Source: an uncultured Propionimicrobium sp. (GTDB lineage: Bacteria > Actinomycetota > Actinomycetes > Propionibacteriales > Propionibacteriaceae). From it: DNA of 64,000 nucleotides. The notes beneath the pieces are model-generated. The model was not told where the DNA came from, searched no databases, and worked only from the letters and a program-made list of their open reading frames with translations. The stretch is from positions 146,682-210,681 of the forward strand of contig CAMIGX010000003.1 in NCBI GenBank assembly GCA_946221385.1. Reading direction: 5' to 3'. The position numbers and the translations under genes are program-made. Below are positions 18,338-28,259 of this stretch, piece by piece. Within the stretch, counting starts at the first letter, position 1. Every line of letters begins with the position of its first letter.

Positions 18338-19026
18338 CTTCAGAGGTCGCAAAGTTGAGTCCGGCTGCGCAGGTGTCTGCAGTCGATTCGGACGTGCGCA
18401 GCGGCGGTCTGTTCATCGTCTTTGAAGGCGGCGACGGGGCAGGCAAGACGACGCAGGTCACGCGCTTAGCTGCATCGTTGACCGATGCTGGGTTGGCGCA
18501 CGTGTTGACCCGGCAGCCGGGCGGCACGGACATCGGTCGGCAGATCCGACAGATCCTGCTGGATCCGGGCAATGTGGATTTCGCTGATCGGGCCGAGGCG
18601 CTGTTGTATGCAGCGGATAAGGCGCAGCATGTCGCGCAGCTGATCTGTCCGGCATTGGCCGCGGGGGAGATCGTCATTTCCGATCGATATGTCGACTCGA
18701 TGCTGGTCTATCAAGCTGCCGGCCGCGGCCTAGCGTTGGACGAAATGCGTCAGTTAAATGATTGGGCGACCGGGGGGCTAGTCCCAGATTTGACGGTTCT
18801 CTTGGACGTCGACCCGGCTGAAGCCGTCGACCAGAAGGCTGCCAAGGATCGGCTGGAAGCTGCCGGCAGCGGCTTTCACGCTCGGGTGCGCGCTGGATTC
18901 CTCGAGCTGGCTAGCCAAAATGAAGAACGTTACCTGGTCTTGCCGGCCCGCGATTCCATCGATTCGATCGCGGCGCGGATCCGCGCTCGACTGGCAGCCC
19001 AATTTGGCTTGCCGCTGACGCAGTGA
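18334..19026 (+). CDS. tmk: Thymidylate kinase
   Basis: This 230-residue enzyme phosphorylates dTMP to dTDP for DNA synthesis. The P-loop FEGGDGAGKTTQ is at residues 30-41, the DR(Y/H) motif appears as ISDRYVDSMLVYQ, and TRQPGGTDIG binds the nucleotide. An extension of about 24 residues precedes the usual family start, and the GTG at 18334 overlaps the previous stop (GTGA), supporting it. It is followed after 181 bp by holB, the other half of a widely conserved tmk-holB pair. A short hairpin with a T-run (about 19044-19071) may reduce readthrough. Confidence 0.93.
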   Translation: MTSEVAKLSPAAQVSAVDSDVRSGGLFIVFEGGDGAGKTTQVTRLAASLTDAGLAHVLTRQPGGTDIGRQIRQILLDPGNVDFADRAEALLYAADKAQHVAQLICPALAAGEIVISDRYVDSMLVYQAAGRGLALDEMRQLNDWATGGLVPDLTVLLDVDPAEAVDQKAAKDRLEAAGSGFHARVRAGFLELASQNEERYLVLPARDSIDSIAARIRARLAAQFGLPLTQ

Positions 19027-19207
19027 GCTGAAACTCCTAGGATCGGTAGAAGTCCGACCGGCGAATTTTTTGTCAGTGGCATCCGGCAGACTCAAAATTG
19101 CGCGGCCGGATGCGCAGCACGTCCCAGGACCGCAGAGCTGACGTCGACCGCGGAGAAATTTAGCTACCAAATTGCTGCGTGCGTGATGGATAGGTGAGGG
19201 GAGGTTC

Positions 19208-20521
19208 ATGAGCGGACAAGAGACAGTCGGTGGCGCGGCCATGCCGTCGACGATCGAACAGATTTCGGGTCTAACTGGCGCTTGGACCGAGCTGGTCAGT
19301 CAAGAACGAGCCGTCGCCATCTTGCAACAAGCCGTCGCCGCTGCCCACCGTCGCGATCTAGTGGCGTCCTCGGTTGCGGATGACGCCGGGCGTGAGCAAT
19401 CTCGTCCGTCGCATGCCATGACGCATGCCTGGCTGATCACTGGACCACCCGGCTCGGGACGAAGCAATGCAGCCAAAGCCTTCGCTGCTGCTTTGCAATG
19501 CGATCGAGGTGGTTGTGGCAAGTGCAATGCCTGCCGCACGACGCAGGCTGGTGCGCATCCAGACGTCACCTTGGTGCGTACCGAAGAGCTGTCGATCGGC
19601 GTAGACGAGGTTCGTGATCTGGTCGTGCGGGCGGCGCAATATCCGATGCAAGGTGCTTTTCAGGTCTTAGTCATTGAGGACGCCGACCGCATCACCGACC
19701 GGGGTGCTGACGCGCTGTTGAAGTCGCTGGAAGAGCCAGCCCGCGACACGGTGTGGATCTTGTGTGCGCCGACTCCCGATGACGTCTTGGTGACGATTCG
19801 TTCGCGCTGCCGTCAAGTCAATTTGCAGACCCCGCGTGCCGCTGACGTGGCCCAGCTGCTGGTCACTCGTGACGGGGTCGACCCGATCATGGCTGGGCAT
19901 GCTGCCCGCGCCGCGCAGGGCCACATTGGACGCGCCCGTCGACTGGCCACCGACGAGCAGGCGCGCAACGCCCGGCACGGCTGGTTGCAAGTGCCAGCGC
20001 AGCTGAATGGTGTCGGCTCGTGCCTGCTGGCAGCCGAGCGACTGGTCAACGAAGCAGGCGAATTGGCTGAGCGCCAAAGCGCCGAGCTGAACGAGCGCGA
20101 ACACGCCGAGCTGGCCCAAGCGCTGGCCGTCACCGGCAAAGACGGTAAGGCGTCCAGGGCGAAACCAAGAGCTGCCCAAACCGCGCTGAAACAGTTGGAG
20201 GATAGCCAAAAAGCCCGCGCGAAACGGCTGCAGCGCGACGCCTTGGATCGCCTCTTGACCGAGCTGACCACCTGGTATCGAGACATCTTGGCCGTCCAAG
20301 TGGGCGCGGTCGATCCCGACGATCTACACGACGCGGCAAGCGGTGCAGGGCTGATCAATTCTGAGATGCGCGATCAGGTCGCAGCGGCCGCCCGACGCAG
20401 CACCCCAGACCAGACCGTCCGGCGAATTGACGCGCTGCTGGGCGCCCGGGAAGCTCTGGAATCTAATGTGGCGCCGCTGCTAGCGATGGAGGCCTTGCTG
20501 TTGCAACTGGCAGAGCAGTGA
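19208..20521 (+). CDS. holB: DNA polymerase III delta' subunit
   Basis: This 437-residue clamp-loader subunit starts at ATG 19208 after GAGGGGAGGTTC. The degenerate P-loop GPPGSGRSNAAKAF, the four-cysteine zinc site CDRGGCGKCNAC and following, the SLEEPA box and the sensor RSRCRQ are all present, as expected for delta', a stator that does not need to hydrolyse ATP. A charged helical region rich in Glu/Lys/Ala (about residues 280-350) links to the C-terminal collar. It is longer than E. coli HolB, as in other actinobacteria. Confidence 0.93.
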   Translation: MSGQETVGGAAMPSTIEQISGLTGAWTELVSQERAVAILQQAVAAAHRRDLVASSVADDAGREQSRPSHAMTHAWLITGPPGSGRSNAAKAFAAALQCDRGGCGKCNACRTTQAGAHPDVTLVRTEELSIGVDEVRDLVVRAAQYPMQGAFQVLVIEDADRITDRGADALLKSLEEPARDTVWILCAPTPDDVLVTIRSRCRQVNLQTPRAADVAQLLVTRDGVDPIMAGHAARAAQGHIGRARRLATDEQARNARHGWLQVPAQLNGVGSCLLAAERLVNEAGELAERQSAELNEREHAELAQALAVTGKDGKASRAKPRAAQTALKQLEDSQKARAKRLQRDALDRLLTELTTWYRDILAVQVGAVDPDDLHDAASGAGLINSEMRDQVAAAARRSTPDQTVRRIDALLGAREALESNVAPLLAMEALLLQLAEQ

Positions 20522-20795
20522 GCTCACGAATCCCGCAGGATCGCCAGACCAGCAATGACGGCCGGTACACAATCCATCCGTTCGAATTGGACGCGCGACG
20601 CCGCGAGATGCGCTGTGCACGTTCTTGGGCAATTACGCGGGCGTGGCTGATGTCGTCGGTCGTCTCTTAGTCCCATGGCGTGACGGTGCATCCCGCCAGC
20701 CAAGCGTGACCGCTGCCGGTGTGTCGTCCCAAAGCAGCCCGGCGGTGCAGTCCACTATGGATGAGACGCATTAGGCCCAAACACAGGAGTCAGCC

Positions 20796-21821
20796 GTGAC
20801 CCACGACGCAGACGCAACCGAAACCGAACTGCAAGGCGCAGCGAACACGCTGGCCGACGACGTCGTGTCCGGCGAGACCGACCAGGCCGAGCGCGTGGTC
20901 ATCACTACCGAAGCGGCCGAGCCCGCGGTCATAGTCGAAGATGCTGATCTCGAGACGAGCGACGACGTCGCAGCCGCGCTGAATGCGCCTGTCACTGAAA
21001 GTGCAGTTGCCGGCGCTGGCCGACCGGGACGGCTGCGCATCGCCCGGCCGCGCGATCCGCTGCTGTTGCGTGCGGAAGCTGAAGAAGCCGAGGCTGCGGC
21101 GGCTGAAGAAGAGATGGCGGAGGCCCGTCGTCGTGTCGCAGAAGCTGAAGAGCGGGCCGAAGCTGCTCGGCTGGCTGCCGCTGAGAGCCGCGCCGAAGTT
21201 GAGCGCGCGAAAGCTGCCGAGGCCGAAGCTGTAGTCGTCGAAGATGACGCGGATGAGACGCGCGTCGAGGTCTTAGACGATGAAGAGGCCGACCGGCTAG
21301 CTCGCGATCGGGCGCTCGGCAAGGTCGCCGTCGTCGAGGACGAACCGGAAGCCGTCGTCGTCAACCCCAAGCGCACCACCGATAAATTCTGGGGCTCGCT
21401 GGGCTTGTTCTTGTTGCGCATCTTCATGGCCGCCTTGGTCGGCCTGTGGGGTTACCAGTGCCTGGTTTATCGTGAGCAAGTCGAGACCGCGCTGGGCAAA
21501 ATCGGCCTGCAGGTCGGCGCCCAGAATGCGTTGGCGATTGGCCTGGGAGTGGTCTTGATGGTCATGTCAGTGCTACTGCTACTTGGCTGCGGCACGCGGA
21601 TCGTCGCAGGCATCTTGGCGATCATGGGCGGGGTCTTCTTGGCCTTCTTCCGCTTCGGCCCCTTCAACCCGATCATGGAGGGCCAGTGGGGCTTCTATGG
21701 CGATTATGAGCTGCTGATCACCCTGGTCGCGTTCTTGTTCGTCTGCACCGGTGGCGGCGGCTGGTCGGTTGACCATGGCATCCGTCGCGGCCGGGAACGC
21801 AAACGCGCTGAAGCCATCTGA
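20796..21821 (+). CDS. DoxX family membrane protein with charged N-terminal coiled coil
   Basis: This 341-residue protein starts at GTG 20796 after CACAGGAGTCAGCC. Residues 1-200 are highly acidic and contain an Ala/Glu/Arg-rich coiled-coil-like stretch (about 88-160, AEAEEAEAAAAEEEMAEARR). Four hydrophobic segments follow (for example GLFLLRIFMAALVGLWG and ALAIGLGVVLMVMSVLLLLG), and the C-terminal GGGWSVDHGIRRGR resembles the end of DoxX proteins. Family members are inner-membrane proteins of uncertain, possibly redox-related, function. The long acidic extension is not part of the DoxX domain. It is a probable single gene. Confidence 0.7.
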   Translation: MTHDADATETELQGAANTLADDVVSGETDQAERVVITTEAAEPAVIVEDADLETSDDVAAALNAPVTESAVAGAGRPGRLRIARPRDPLLLRAEAEEAEAAAAEEEMAEARRRVAEAEERAEAARLAAAESRAEVERAKAAEAEAVVVEDDADETRVEVLDDEEADRLARDRALGKVAVVEDEPEAVVVNPKRTTDKFWGSLGLFLLRIFMAALVGLWGYQCLVYREQVETALGKIGLQVGAQNALAIGLGVVLMVMSVLLLLGCGTRIVAGILAIMGGVFLAFFRFGPFNPIMEGQWGFYGDYELLITLVAFLFVCTGGGGWSVDHGIRRGRERKRAEAI

Positions 21822-21867
21822 CGGCTAGACTCGACGCATCCTGCTTCCGGTCGAATTGGAGGCCCCG

Positions 21868-23505
21868 ATGCGCCGCAGCATCCCCAAGATCATTGCCGGC
21901 TTGAGCCTGCTGAGCCTCGTTTCAGCCTGCCAACTGGTGCCTAGCCCGCAACCCGCGCCTAGCACCGTCGAAACCAGTACGAAGCCACTACCTTCGTCAA
22001 CTGCCAGCAGCGCGCCGCTATCGGCGGACGGACGCACCATGCCGTGGCCCAAAGAAGGTTGGGTGATCGGCGATTCACCCGATCGTCAGCTCGGCATCAA
22101 GACCGAGCAGCGACCGAAAGGCTTCGTCAGCCCGCCGCCGGGCAAGGGATTGCAACGCTATCTGGACCAAAATTTGAACTGGTCTGATTGTGATTCTGGA
22201 CAATGCGCCGAATTCGCTGCGCCGCTGGACTATGAAAATCCCGACGGTGAAGCAATCACGATCAAAATATTCAAAAAGCCGGCCAAGCAGCAGCGCAGCG
22301 GGGCGTTGTTCGTCAATCCAGGTGGTCCCGGTGGTTCAGCTGCTGAGTATGCGCGCGGCTTCCGTCGAGACGGCATCGAAGGCTACGACATCATCGGGAT
22401 GGATTCGCGCGGTTCCGGGGAGTCGACCCCAGTCGTCTGCGGTGATCTGAAACAGATGGACGCCTACTTCGACGTCGACGCATCACCTGACGACGAAACC
22501 GAAAAGCAGGCGTTGATTCAAGCAGCTAAAGAATTTGCCAAACAATGCCGCGCAAACTCTGGCGCGCTGCTCGATCACATCACCACCATCGAGACTATTT
22601 ACGATTACGACTTGGCTCGACAATTGCTGGGCGAGGAGAAATTGAATTTCTTCGGCGTCAGCTATGGCACCTATCTGGGCTCGGTCTATGCCCAGCTTTA
22701 TCCGCAAAATGTCGGCCGGATGGTCTTAGATTCGGCGGTCAATTTGATTCCCGACGATGACGTCATCCAAGCCCAAGGCTTCGACCTGAGCATGCGGAAT
22801 TTCGCAACCTGGTGCGCGGAGGCGAGCGAACGCAAATGTCCACTCGGTAACGACACTGACCAGATCATCAAGAAGATCACCGATTTCTTTACCGATCTGG
22901 ACGCCAACCCGATTCCAGTCGGGGACCGAATGTTGACCCAGACTCACGCCGTAAACGGCACGATCTTGTACTTCTACGCCGGCGAAGAGGTCTACTCGAG
23001 CCTCGGCCAATTGCTTGAGCAGACCATCACCACACGTGACGGTGAGCTGCTCTTGCAGGCATCTGACGCGATGAATGACCGCCGGGACTTCCGTTATGGC
23101 ACGCTAGCCTCCGCGTTCCCGGCAATTCGTTGCGTCGACGGCGACGATCGGGGCATCGAAGCCGCTTTCGAGCAATGGCAGCAAGACAAGCAGAAAGCCC
23201 CGCTACTAGCGCCTTTTTTCGGTCCAGACGTCATCTGCGCAGTCTGGACTGCCAAAGCAGCGCCGTCGATAAAATTCGACGGCAAGGGAGCCCCGCCGAT
23301 CTTGGTGCTCGGCAATACTGGCGATTCCGCCACGCCCTATCAACATGCCGAGCGAATGGCGCAGACCTTGGAGTCGGCAGTGCTGTTGACGCGCGAAGGA
23401 CCCGGGCACGGTGTCTATCGGGAAAGCGCGTGCATCTCCAAGCCAGTCAATGAATATCTCAACAATGGCACTGTCCCTGCACCGGGGCTGCGCTGCCCAG
23501 CCTGA
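21868..23505 (+). CDS. Exported lipoprotein alpha/beta hydrolase (S33 tripeptidyl aminopeptidase-like)
   Basis: This 545-residue protein starts at ATG 21868 after GGAGG. The signal peptide ends in a lipobox (LLSLVSAC), so it is a lipid-anchored cell-surface protein. The nucleophile elbow GVSYGTYLG places the catalytic serine near residue 265. The acid lies in VLGNTGDSATPY and the histidine in GPGHGVYRESAC. Two GGPGGSA-like oxyanion residues occur earlier (NPGGPGGSAAEYA). It resembles Streptomyces SlpD/SlpE and mycobacterial Hip1/CaeA. These cleave peptides from N-termini, but the natural substrate here is unknown. Located after holB and the DoxX protein in many actinobacteria. Confidence 0.88.
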   Translation: MRRSIPKIIAGLSLLSLVSACQLVPSPQPAPSTVETSTKPLPSSTASSAPLSADGRTMPWPKEGWVIGDSPDRQLGIKTEQRPKGFVSPPPGKGLQRYLDQNLNWSDCDSGQCAEFAAPLDYENPDGEAITIKIFKKPAKQQRSGALFVNPGGPGGSAAEYARGFRRDGIEGYDIIGMDSRGSGESTPVVCGDLKQMDAYFDVDASPDDETEKQALIQAAKEFAKQCRANSGALLDHITTIETIYDYDLARQLLGEEKLNFFGVSYGTYLGSVYAQLYPQNVGRMVLDSAVNLIPDDDVIQAQGFDLSMRNFATWCAEASERKCPLGNDTDQIIKKITDFFTDLDANPIPVGDRMLTQTHAVNGTILYFYAGEEVYSSLGQLLEQTITTRDGELLLQASDAMNDRRDFRYGTLASAFPAIRCVDGDDRGIEAAFEQWQQDKQKAPLLAPFFGPDVICAVWTAKAAPSIKFDGKGAPPILVLGNTGDSATPYQHAERMAQTLESAVLLTREGPGHGVYRESACISKPVNEYLNNGTVPAPGLRCPA

Positions 23506-23630
23506 GCTAGCTAGGTCGCGAGCGTCATTGGTTGAGTGCTGATCGCGCCGCGCTAGCCGGGCGCTGGCTGGCCAGTTGGCGAGCGCCCGGATAGCGGCCG
23601 AGCTCTTTGCGTCGGCACTAGATTTGAGGC

Positions 23631-26600
23631 ATGCCAGATCCGTCCGAGGTGCTCGAACTTTTTGAGCCGCAAGTGGCGGGCTGGTTTGCTGAATCGTTCA
23701 CCCAGCCGACCGCGGTCCAAGCCGAAGCGTGGCGGACGATCGCCGCCGGCGAGAATGCGCTAGTCGTCGCCCCGACCGGATCGGGTAAGACGTTGGCCGC
23801 CTTCTTGTGGTCGCTCAACCGACTCGTGACCCAGCCACGTCACCAGGCAGGCGTGCGGGTGCTCTACATTTCTCCGCTGAAAGCCCTCGGCGTCGACGTC
23901 GAAAATAATCTCCGCGCCCCGCTCGCCGGCATTGCTCGGGTCGCGGCCCGCGACGGGCTGGCTAGCCCCGAGATTTCGGTCGCTGTCCGATCCGGTGACA
24001 CCCCAGCCCCCGAACGCGCCCGGCAGCTGCGCAATCCGTCCGACATTTTGATCACCACCCCCGAGTCGCTCTATTTGATGCTGACCAGCAAAGCCGCCGA
24101 GACGTTGCGCACCGTCGAGGTCGTCATCGTCGACGAAATCCACGCGCTGGCCGGCACTAAACGCGGGGTGCACCTCAGCTTGTCGCTGGAGCGATTGGCC
24201 CGCGTCGCCGGGAATTTCCAGCGAATTGGCTTGTCAGCGACGGTTCGGCCGCTGCGCACCGTCGCCGATTTCCTCGGCCAGCAGACCACGATCATCAACC
24301 CGCCGGCCGAAAAGCATTGGGATCTACAGCTCAGCGTGCCGGTCGAAGACATGAGCGATCTGCCGATCCTGACCGAGCCCGGCCAGCAGGGCAGTGGCGA
24401 ACAGTGGTCAAGCGACGACGCTGCCAATAATCGTTCGATCTGGCCGCACATTGAGCAGGCCGTCTATCAGCAGGTCATGGCGCATCGCTCGACGATCATC
24501 TTCGTCAATGCCCGCCGCACCGCCGAGCGGATGACCAACCAATTGAACGAAATTTGGGCCAAAGAGCATGACCCCGAATCGCTGAGCCCACAGTTGCGTC
24601 GCACTCCCGCACAGTTAATGAAAGCCGTCGACATCTCCGGCACCGCGCCGCCGGTCATCGCCCGCGCCCACCACGGCAGCGTATCCAAAGAGGAACGCTT
24701 GATCACCGAATCGATGCTCAAGGACGGCTCACTGCGCGCGGTCGTCGCGACGAGCTCCCTGGAACTCGGCATCGACATGGGCGCGGTCGATCTAGTCATC
24801 CAGGTCGAAGCTCCACCGTCGGTGGCCGCCGGTCTGCAACGCGTTGGACGGGCCGGGCACGCCGTTGGAGCGGTCTCTGAGGGCACCTTTTATCCCAAGC
24901 ATCGCGCCGATCTGGTGTCGGCAGCGGTGACCGTCACCCGCATGAAAGCCGGGCAGATCGAAGAACTGCATGTCCCGCAAAATCCGCTCGACGTGCTCAC
25001 CCAGCAGACCATCGCCGCGGTCGCCGTCGAAGATTTGGACGTCGACGACTGGTACCAGACCGTGCGGCGCGCCTATCCCTATCGCGAACTCGACCGGGAC
25101 GTCTTCGACGCCGTGATCGAGCTGATCATCGGGGTCTATCCGTCCACTGATTTCGCCGAGCTGCGGCCCCGGGCGATCTTGGACGGCCAGACATTGCGCG
25201 CCCGGCCGGGGGCGCAGCGGGTCGCCGTCAGCAATGCTGGGACGATCCCTGATCGCGGCATGTTCGGCGTCTTCATCGTTGGAGCTGAGGACGGCGCCCC
25301 GCGGCGGGTCGGTGAACTCGACGAGGAGATGGTCTACGAATCTCGCGTCGGTGATGTCTTCACGCTCGGCGCGTCGAGTTGGCGGATCGAGAACATCACC
25401 CGCGACCAGGTGCAAGTCAGCCCCGCGCCCGGCCACACCGGGCGGCTGCCGTTTTGGTCTGGTGATTCGCTGGGCCGGCCCTATGAGCTCGGCCGGGCCG
25501 TCGGCGCTTTCCGCCGCGACGCGCTGAGGGGCGGGCAGCCGATTGCCGGTTTGGACGAAAGCCTCGACGACAATGCGCGCAACAATCTGGCGCAATACTT
25601 GGCCGAGCAGCAGCAGGCGACAGGCGTCGTGCCAGACGAAAAGACGCTGGTCTTGGAACGCTTCACCGATGAGCTCGGCGATTGGCGGGTCGTCTTGCAC
25701 ACCCCATTCGGCAAGGGCGTCAACGCCGCCTGGGCATTGGCGGTTGGGGCTCGTGTCAGCGCAACTAGCGGCATGGACGCCCAAGCGGTCGCCGGCGATG
25801 ACGGCATCGTGCTGCGGCTGCCGCAAGGCGAAGCTGATCCGGACGCGTCGCTATTCATCTTTGATCCCGACGAGATCGCCGACATCGTCACCGAACAAGT
25901 CGGTGGCTCGGCGCTGTTCGCGTCAAGATTCCGCGAATGCGCGGCCCGCGCGCTGCTGCTGCCCAAACGTGACCCGTCGCGACGCGCCCCGCTATGGCAG
26001 CAACGGCAACGCGCTGAGCAACTCTTGGACGTCGCCCGCCAGCATCCACGTTTCCCGATCATCTTGGAGACGCTGCGCGAATGCCTGCAAGATGTCTATG
26101 ACCTGCCGGCGCTAGCCAAAGTCATGGCTGATCTGCAAGCTCGTCGGATCCGCGTTGCCGAAGTCACCACTAGCCTGCCGAGTCCTTTCGCGTCCGCGCT
26201 GCTGTTCAACTACACCGGCGCGTTCATGTATGAAGGCGACTCACCATTAGCCGAGAAACGCGCCGCCGCGCTAGCCCTGGACCCGGCGCTGCTAGCTAAG
26301 CTGCTCGGCACCGTCGAAATGCGTGAGCTGCTCGACGCAGAAATCATCGCCGAAGTGGACGGCCAACTGCGCCGACTAGGCCGGGCGCAGAGCGCTGAGC
26401 AATTCGCGGATACGTTGCGCATCGTCGGGCCGATCCCCGTCGACGAACTGGCTAGCTACAGCGAGCTGAGTGCCGACGAAATCGCCGCTGAACTCGGGCC
26501 GCGCGTCATGAGCGTGCGCATCGCCGGCCGGGATCATCTGGCGCAAAGCTTCGACGCAGCCCTGCTGCGCGACGGGCTCGGGATTCCGGTCCCCGCCGGC

Positions 26601-28259
26601 GTCGCGGCTCAATCCGAAGGCGTCCCGGACGCGCTGAACCAGCTGGTCAACCGCTGGACGCGCACCCGCGGTCCGTTCACCGTCCGCGACTTGGCTGACG
26701 CATTCGGGCTTGGGCTGGGCGTCACTAGCGCGCTGGTCGGGCCGCTGGTCGAGGCTGGCAAGCTCATCGAGGGCCGCTTCCGGGCTGACGTCGAGGAGTC
26801 CGAGTTGGTCGCGGCCGATGTCTTGCGCATCATCCGCAGCCGTTCGCTCGCTGCGGCGCGAGCAAGCGCCGCCCCAGTCAGCCGATCGGCTTTCGGACGT
26901 TTCCTGCCCGCCTGGGCGTCGGTGGCTGCGGTGGGGGAGCGACCGCCGTTGAAGGGCGTCGACGGTGTATACGCGGCGCTGGAGCAGCTAGCCGGCGTGC
27001 GGCTGCCCACCACCGCCTGGGAGACGCTCATCTTGCCTAGTCGCGTCGAGAACTATCGTCCCGAAATGTTGGACGAGTTGACCGCCTCAGGTGACATCGT
27101 GATCGTCGGAGCTGGACGAGCTGGCGCCCGCGATCCATGGTTGACGCTGCTGCCTAGCGACTTCGCCGCACAGCTGATTGACCGCCCCGACGAACCGACG
27201 CTGAGCGAGGTGCAGACCCAGCTGATGGGCCAGATCAGCGTCGGCGGCGGCTATCTGTTTAACGATCTGTTGGCGATGGCCGTCGTTCCCGGTGACGACG
27301 GAACTGCACGCTCCACCGGCCCTGAGCAGCTGCGCGACGAGATCTGGGGTCTAGTCGAAGCCGGGCTGCTCTCGCCGGATTCGATGGCGCCAGTGCGCGC
27401 CCGGCTCGGCTATGGCCGCGTCGCGCATCGCGCGAGTAGACGTCCGACGCGCTCGCGGGTCCGCAGCGGCCGCACCGCGTTCAACCTCAACATCCCAACC
27501 GACATGATCGGACGTTGGGCTGCCACCCCCGTCCCCGATCTCGACCCGACCCGCCGCTCAGTCGCCCGCGGTGAAGCCTGGCTCGACCGCTACGGCGTGG
27601 TGACCCGCGGCAGCGTCGTGGTCGAAGACGTGCTGGGCGGATTCGCATTGGCCTATAAGGCGCTGTCGGGCTTCGAAGAATCCGGCAAAGCGATCCGTGG
27701 CCATTTCATCGAGGGCTTGGGTGCGGCTCAGTTTTCGACCCCCGCTGCGATCGATCAATTGCGCGCCACTCAAGATAGCCCCGAGGTGGACGGCTGGCCG
27801 TCCGGCAGCCAGATGCCGAAGGTCTACGTGCTGGCAGCCTGCGACCCAGCTAACCCCTACGGCGCGGCGCTGGACTGGCCCGTCCACGGCCCGACCAGAT
27901 CGGCCGGGGCCCTGGTGATCTTGATCGACGGCCTGCTGGTCGGCTATCTGAGCCGCGGCGGCAAGCAGCTGACCACCTTCGGCGAGCAGCTACCAGCCGG
28001 CATCGACGATCCATTGCCGCTGGTCATCGACGCGCTCGCCGTTCAGGTCGACGCAGGTCGGATGAGCCCAATTCATGTCGAACGATGGAATGGTGAACCA
28101 GCTTTCGGACTGGCCGAATATGGCGCCACCATGACGCACAAAGGCGCCCGAATCGGGCTAGCCAAGCGGCAACTAAGCCAACCGTCAACGGCCGCCGAGC
28201 TGCCCGATGATTGGCGACCTGATGACGTCAACGCCTGGCTGGCAGGCGACGATGCCTGA
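23631..28259 (+). CDS. lhr: Lhr-type ATP-dependent helicase (large)
   Basis: This 1542-residue superfamily 2 DNA helicase has Walker A APTGSGKTLAAFL, motif II VDEIHALAGTKRG, and motif VI RVGRAGHAVG, then a long C-terminal region. The region holds the winged-helix and Lhr-specific beta-barrel domains plus a DUF1998-like core. Lhr translocates 3' to 5' on single-stranded DNA and unwinds DNA/RNA hybrids. ATG 23631 follows TAGATT by 6 nt, suggesting a leaderless message. The stop overlaps the start of nei (28252), as in mycobacteria, so the two act together in DNA repair. Confidence 0.94.
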   Translation: MPDPSEVLELFEPQVAGWFAESFTQPTAVQAEAWRTIAAGENALVVAPTGSGKTLAAFLWSLNRLVTQPRHQAGVRVLYISPLKALGVDVENNLRAPLAGIARVAARDGLASPEISVAVRSGDTPAPERARQLRNPSDILITTPESLYLMLTSKAAETLRTVEVVIVDEIHALAGTKRGVHLSLSLERLARVAGNFQRIGLSATVRPLRTVADFLGQQTTIINPPAEKHWDLQLSVPVEDMSDLPILTEPGQQGSGEQWSSDDAANNRSIWPHIEQAVYQQVMAHRSTIIFVNARRTAERMTNQLNEIWAKEHDPESLSPQLRRTPAQLMKAVDISGTAPPVIARAHHGSVSKEERLITESMLKDGSLRAVVATSSLELGIDMGAVDLVIQVEAPPSVAAGLQRVGRAGHAVGAVSEGTFYPKHRADLVSAAVTVTRMKAGQIEELHVPQNPLDVLTQQTIAAVAVEDLDVDDWYQTVRRAYPYRELDRDVFDAVIELIIGVYPSTDFAELRPRAILDGQTLRARPGAQRVAVSNAGTIPDRGMFGVFIVGAEDGAPRRVGELDEEMVYESRVGDVFTLGASSWRIENITRDQVQVSPAPGHTGRLPFWSGDSLGRPYELGRAVGAFRRDALRGGQPIAGLDESLDDNARNNLAQYLAEQQQATGVVPDEKTLVLERFTDELGDWRVVLHTPFGKGVNAAWALAVGARVSATSGMDAQAVAGDDGIVLRLPQGEADPDASLFIFDPDEIADIVTEQVGGSALFASRFRECAARALLLPKRDPSRRAPLWQQRQRAEQLLDVARQHPRFPIILETLRECLQDVYDLPALAKVMADLQARRIRVAEVTTSLPSPFASALLFNYTGAFMYEGDSPLAEKRAAALALDPALLAKLLGTVEMRELLDAEIIAEVDGQLRRLGRAQSAEQFADTLRIVGPIPVDELASYSELSADEIAAELGPRVMSVRIAGRDHLAQSFDAALLRDGLGIPVPAGVAAQSEGVPDALNQLVNRWTRTRGPFTVRDLADAFGLGLGVTSALVGPLVEAGKLIEGRFRADVEESELVAADVLRIIRSRSLAAARASAAPVSRSAFGRFLPAWASVAAVGERPPLKGVDGVYAALEQLAGVRLPTTAWETLILPSRVENYRPEMLDELTASGDIVIVGAGRAGARDPWLTLLPSDFAAQLIDRPDEPTLSEVQTQLMGQISVGGGYLFNDLLAMAVVPGDDGTARSTGPEQLRDEIWGLVEAGLLSPDSMAPVRARLGYGRVAHRASRRPTRSRVRSGRTAFNLNIPTDMIGRWAATPVPDLDPTRRSVARGEAWLDRYGVVTRGSVVVEDVLGGFALAYKALSGFEESGKAIRGHFIEGLGAAQFSTPAAIDQLRATQDSPEVDGWPSGSQMPKVYVLAACDPANPYGAALDWPVHGPTRSAGALVILIDGLLVGYLSRGGKQLTTFGEQLPAGIDDPLPLVIDALAVQVDAGRMSPIHVERWNGEPAFGLAEYGATMTHKGARIGLAKRQLSQPSTAAELPDDWRPDDVNAWLAGDDA

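Noticed and set aside
20565..20610. tRNA-like GTTCGAAT sequence between holB and the DoxX gene
   Set aside because: The flanking bases do not pair as a T-stem, and no acceptor or anticodon arm could be found.
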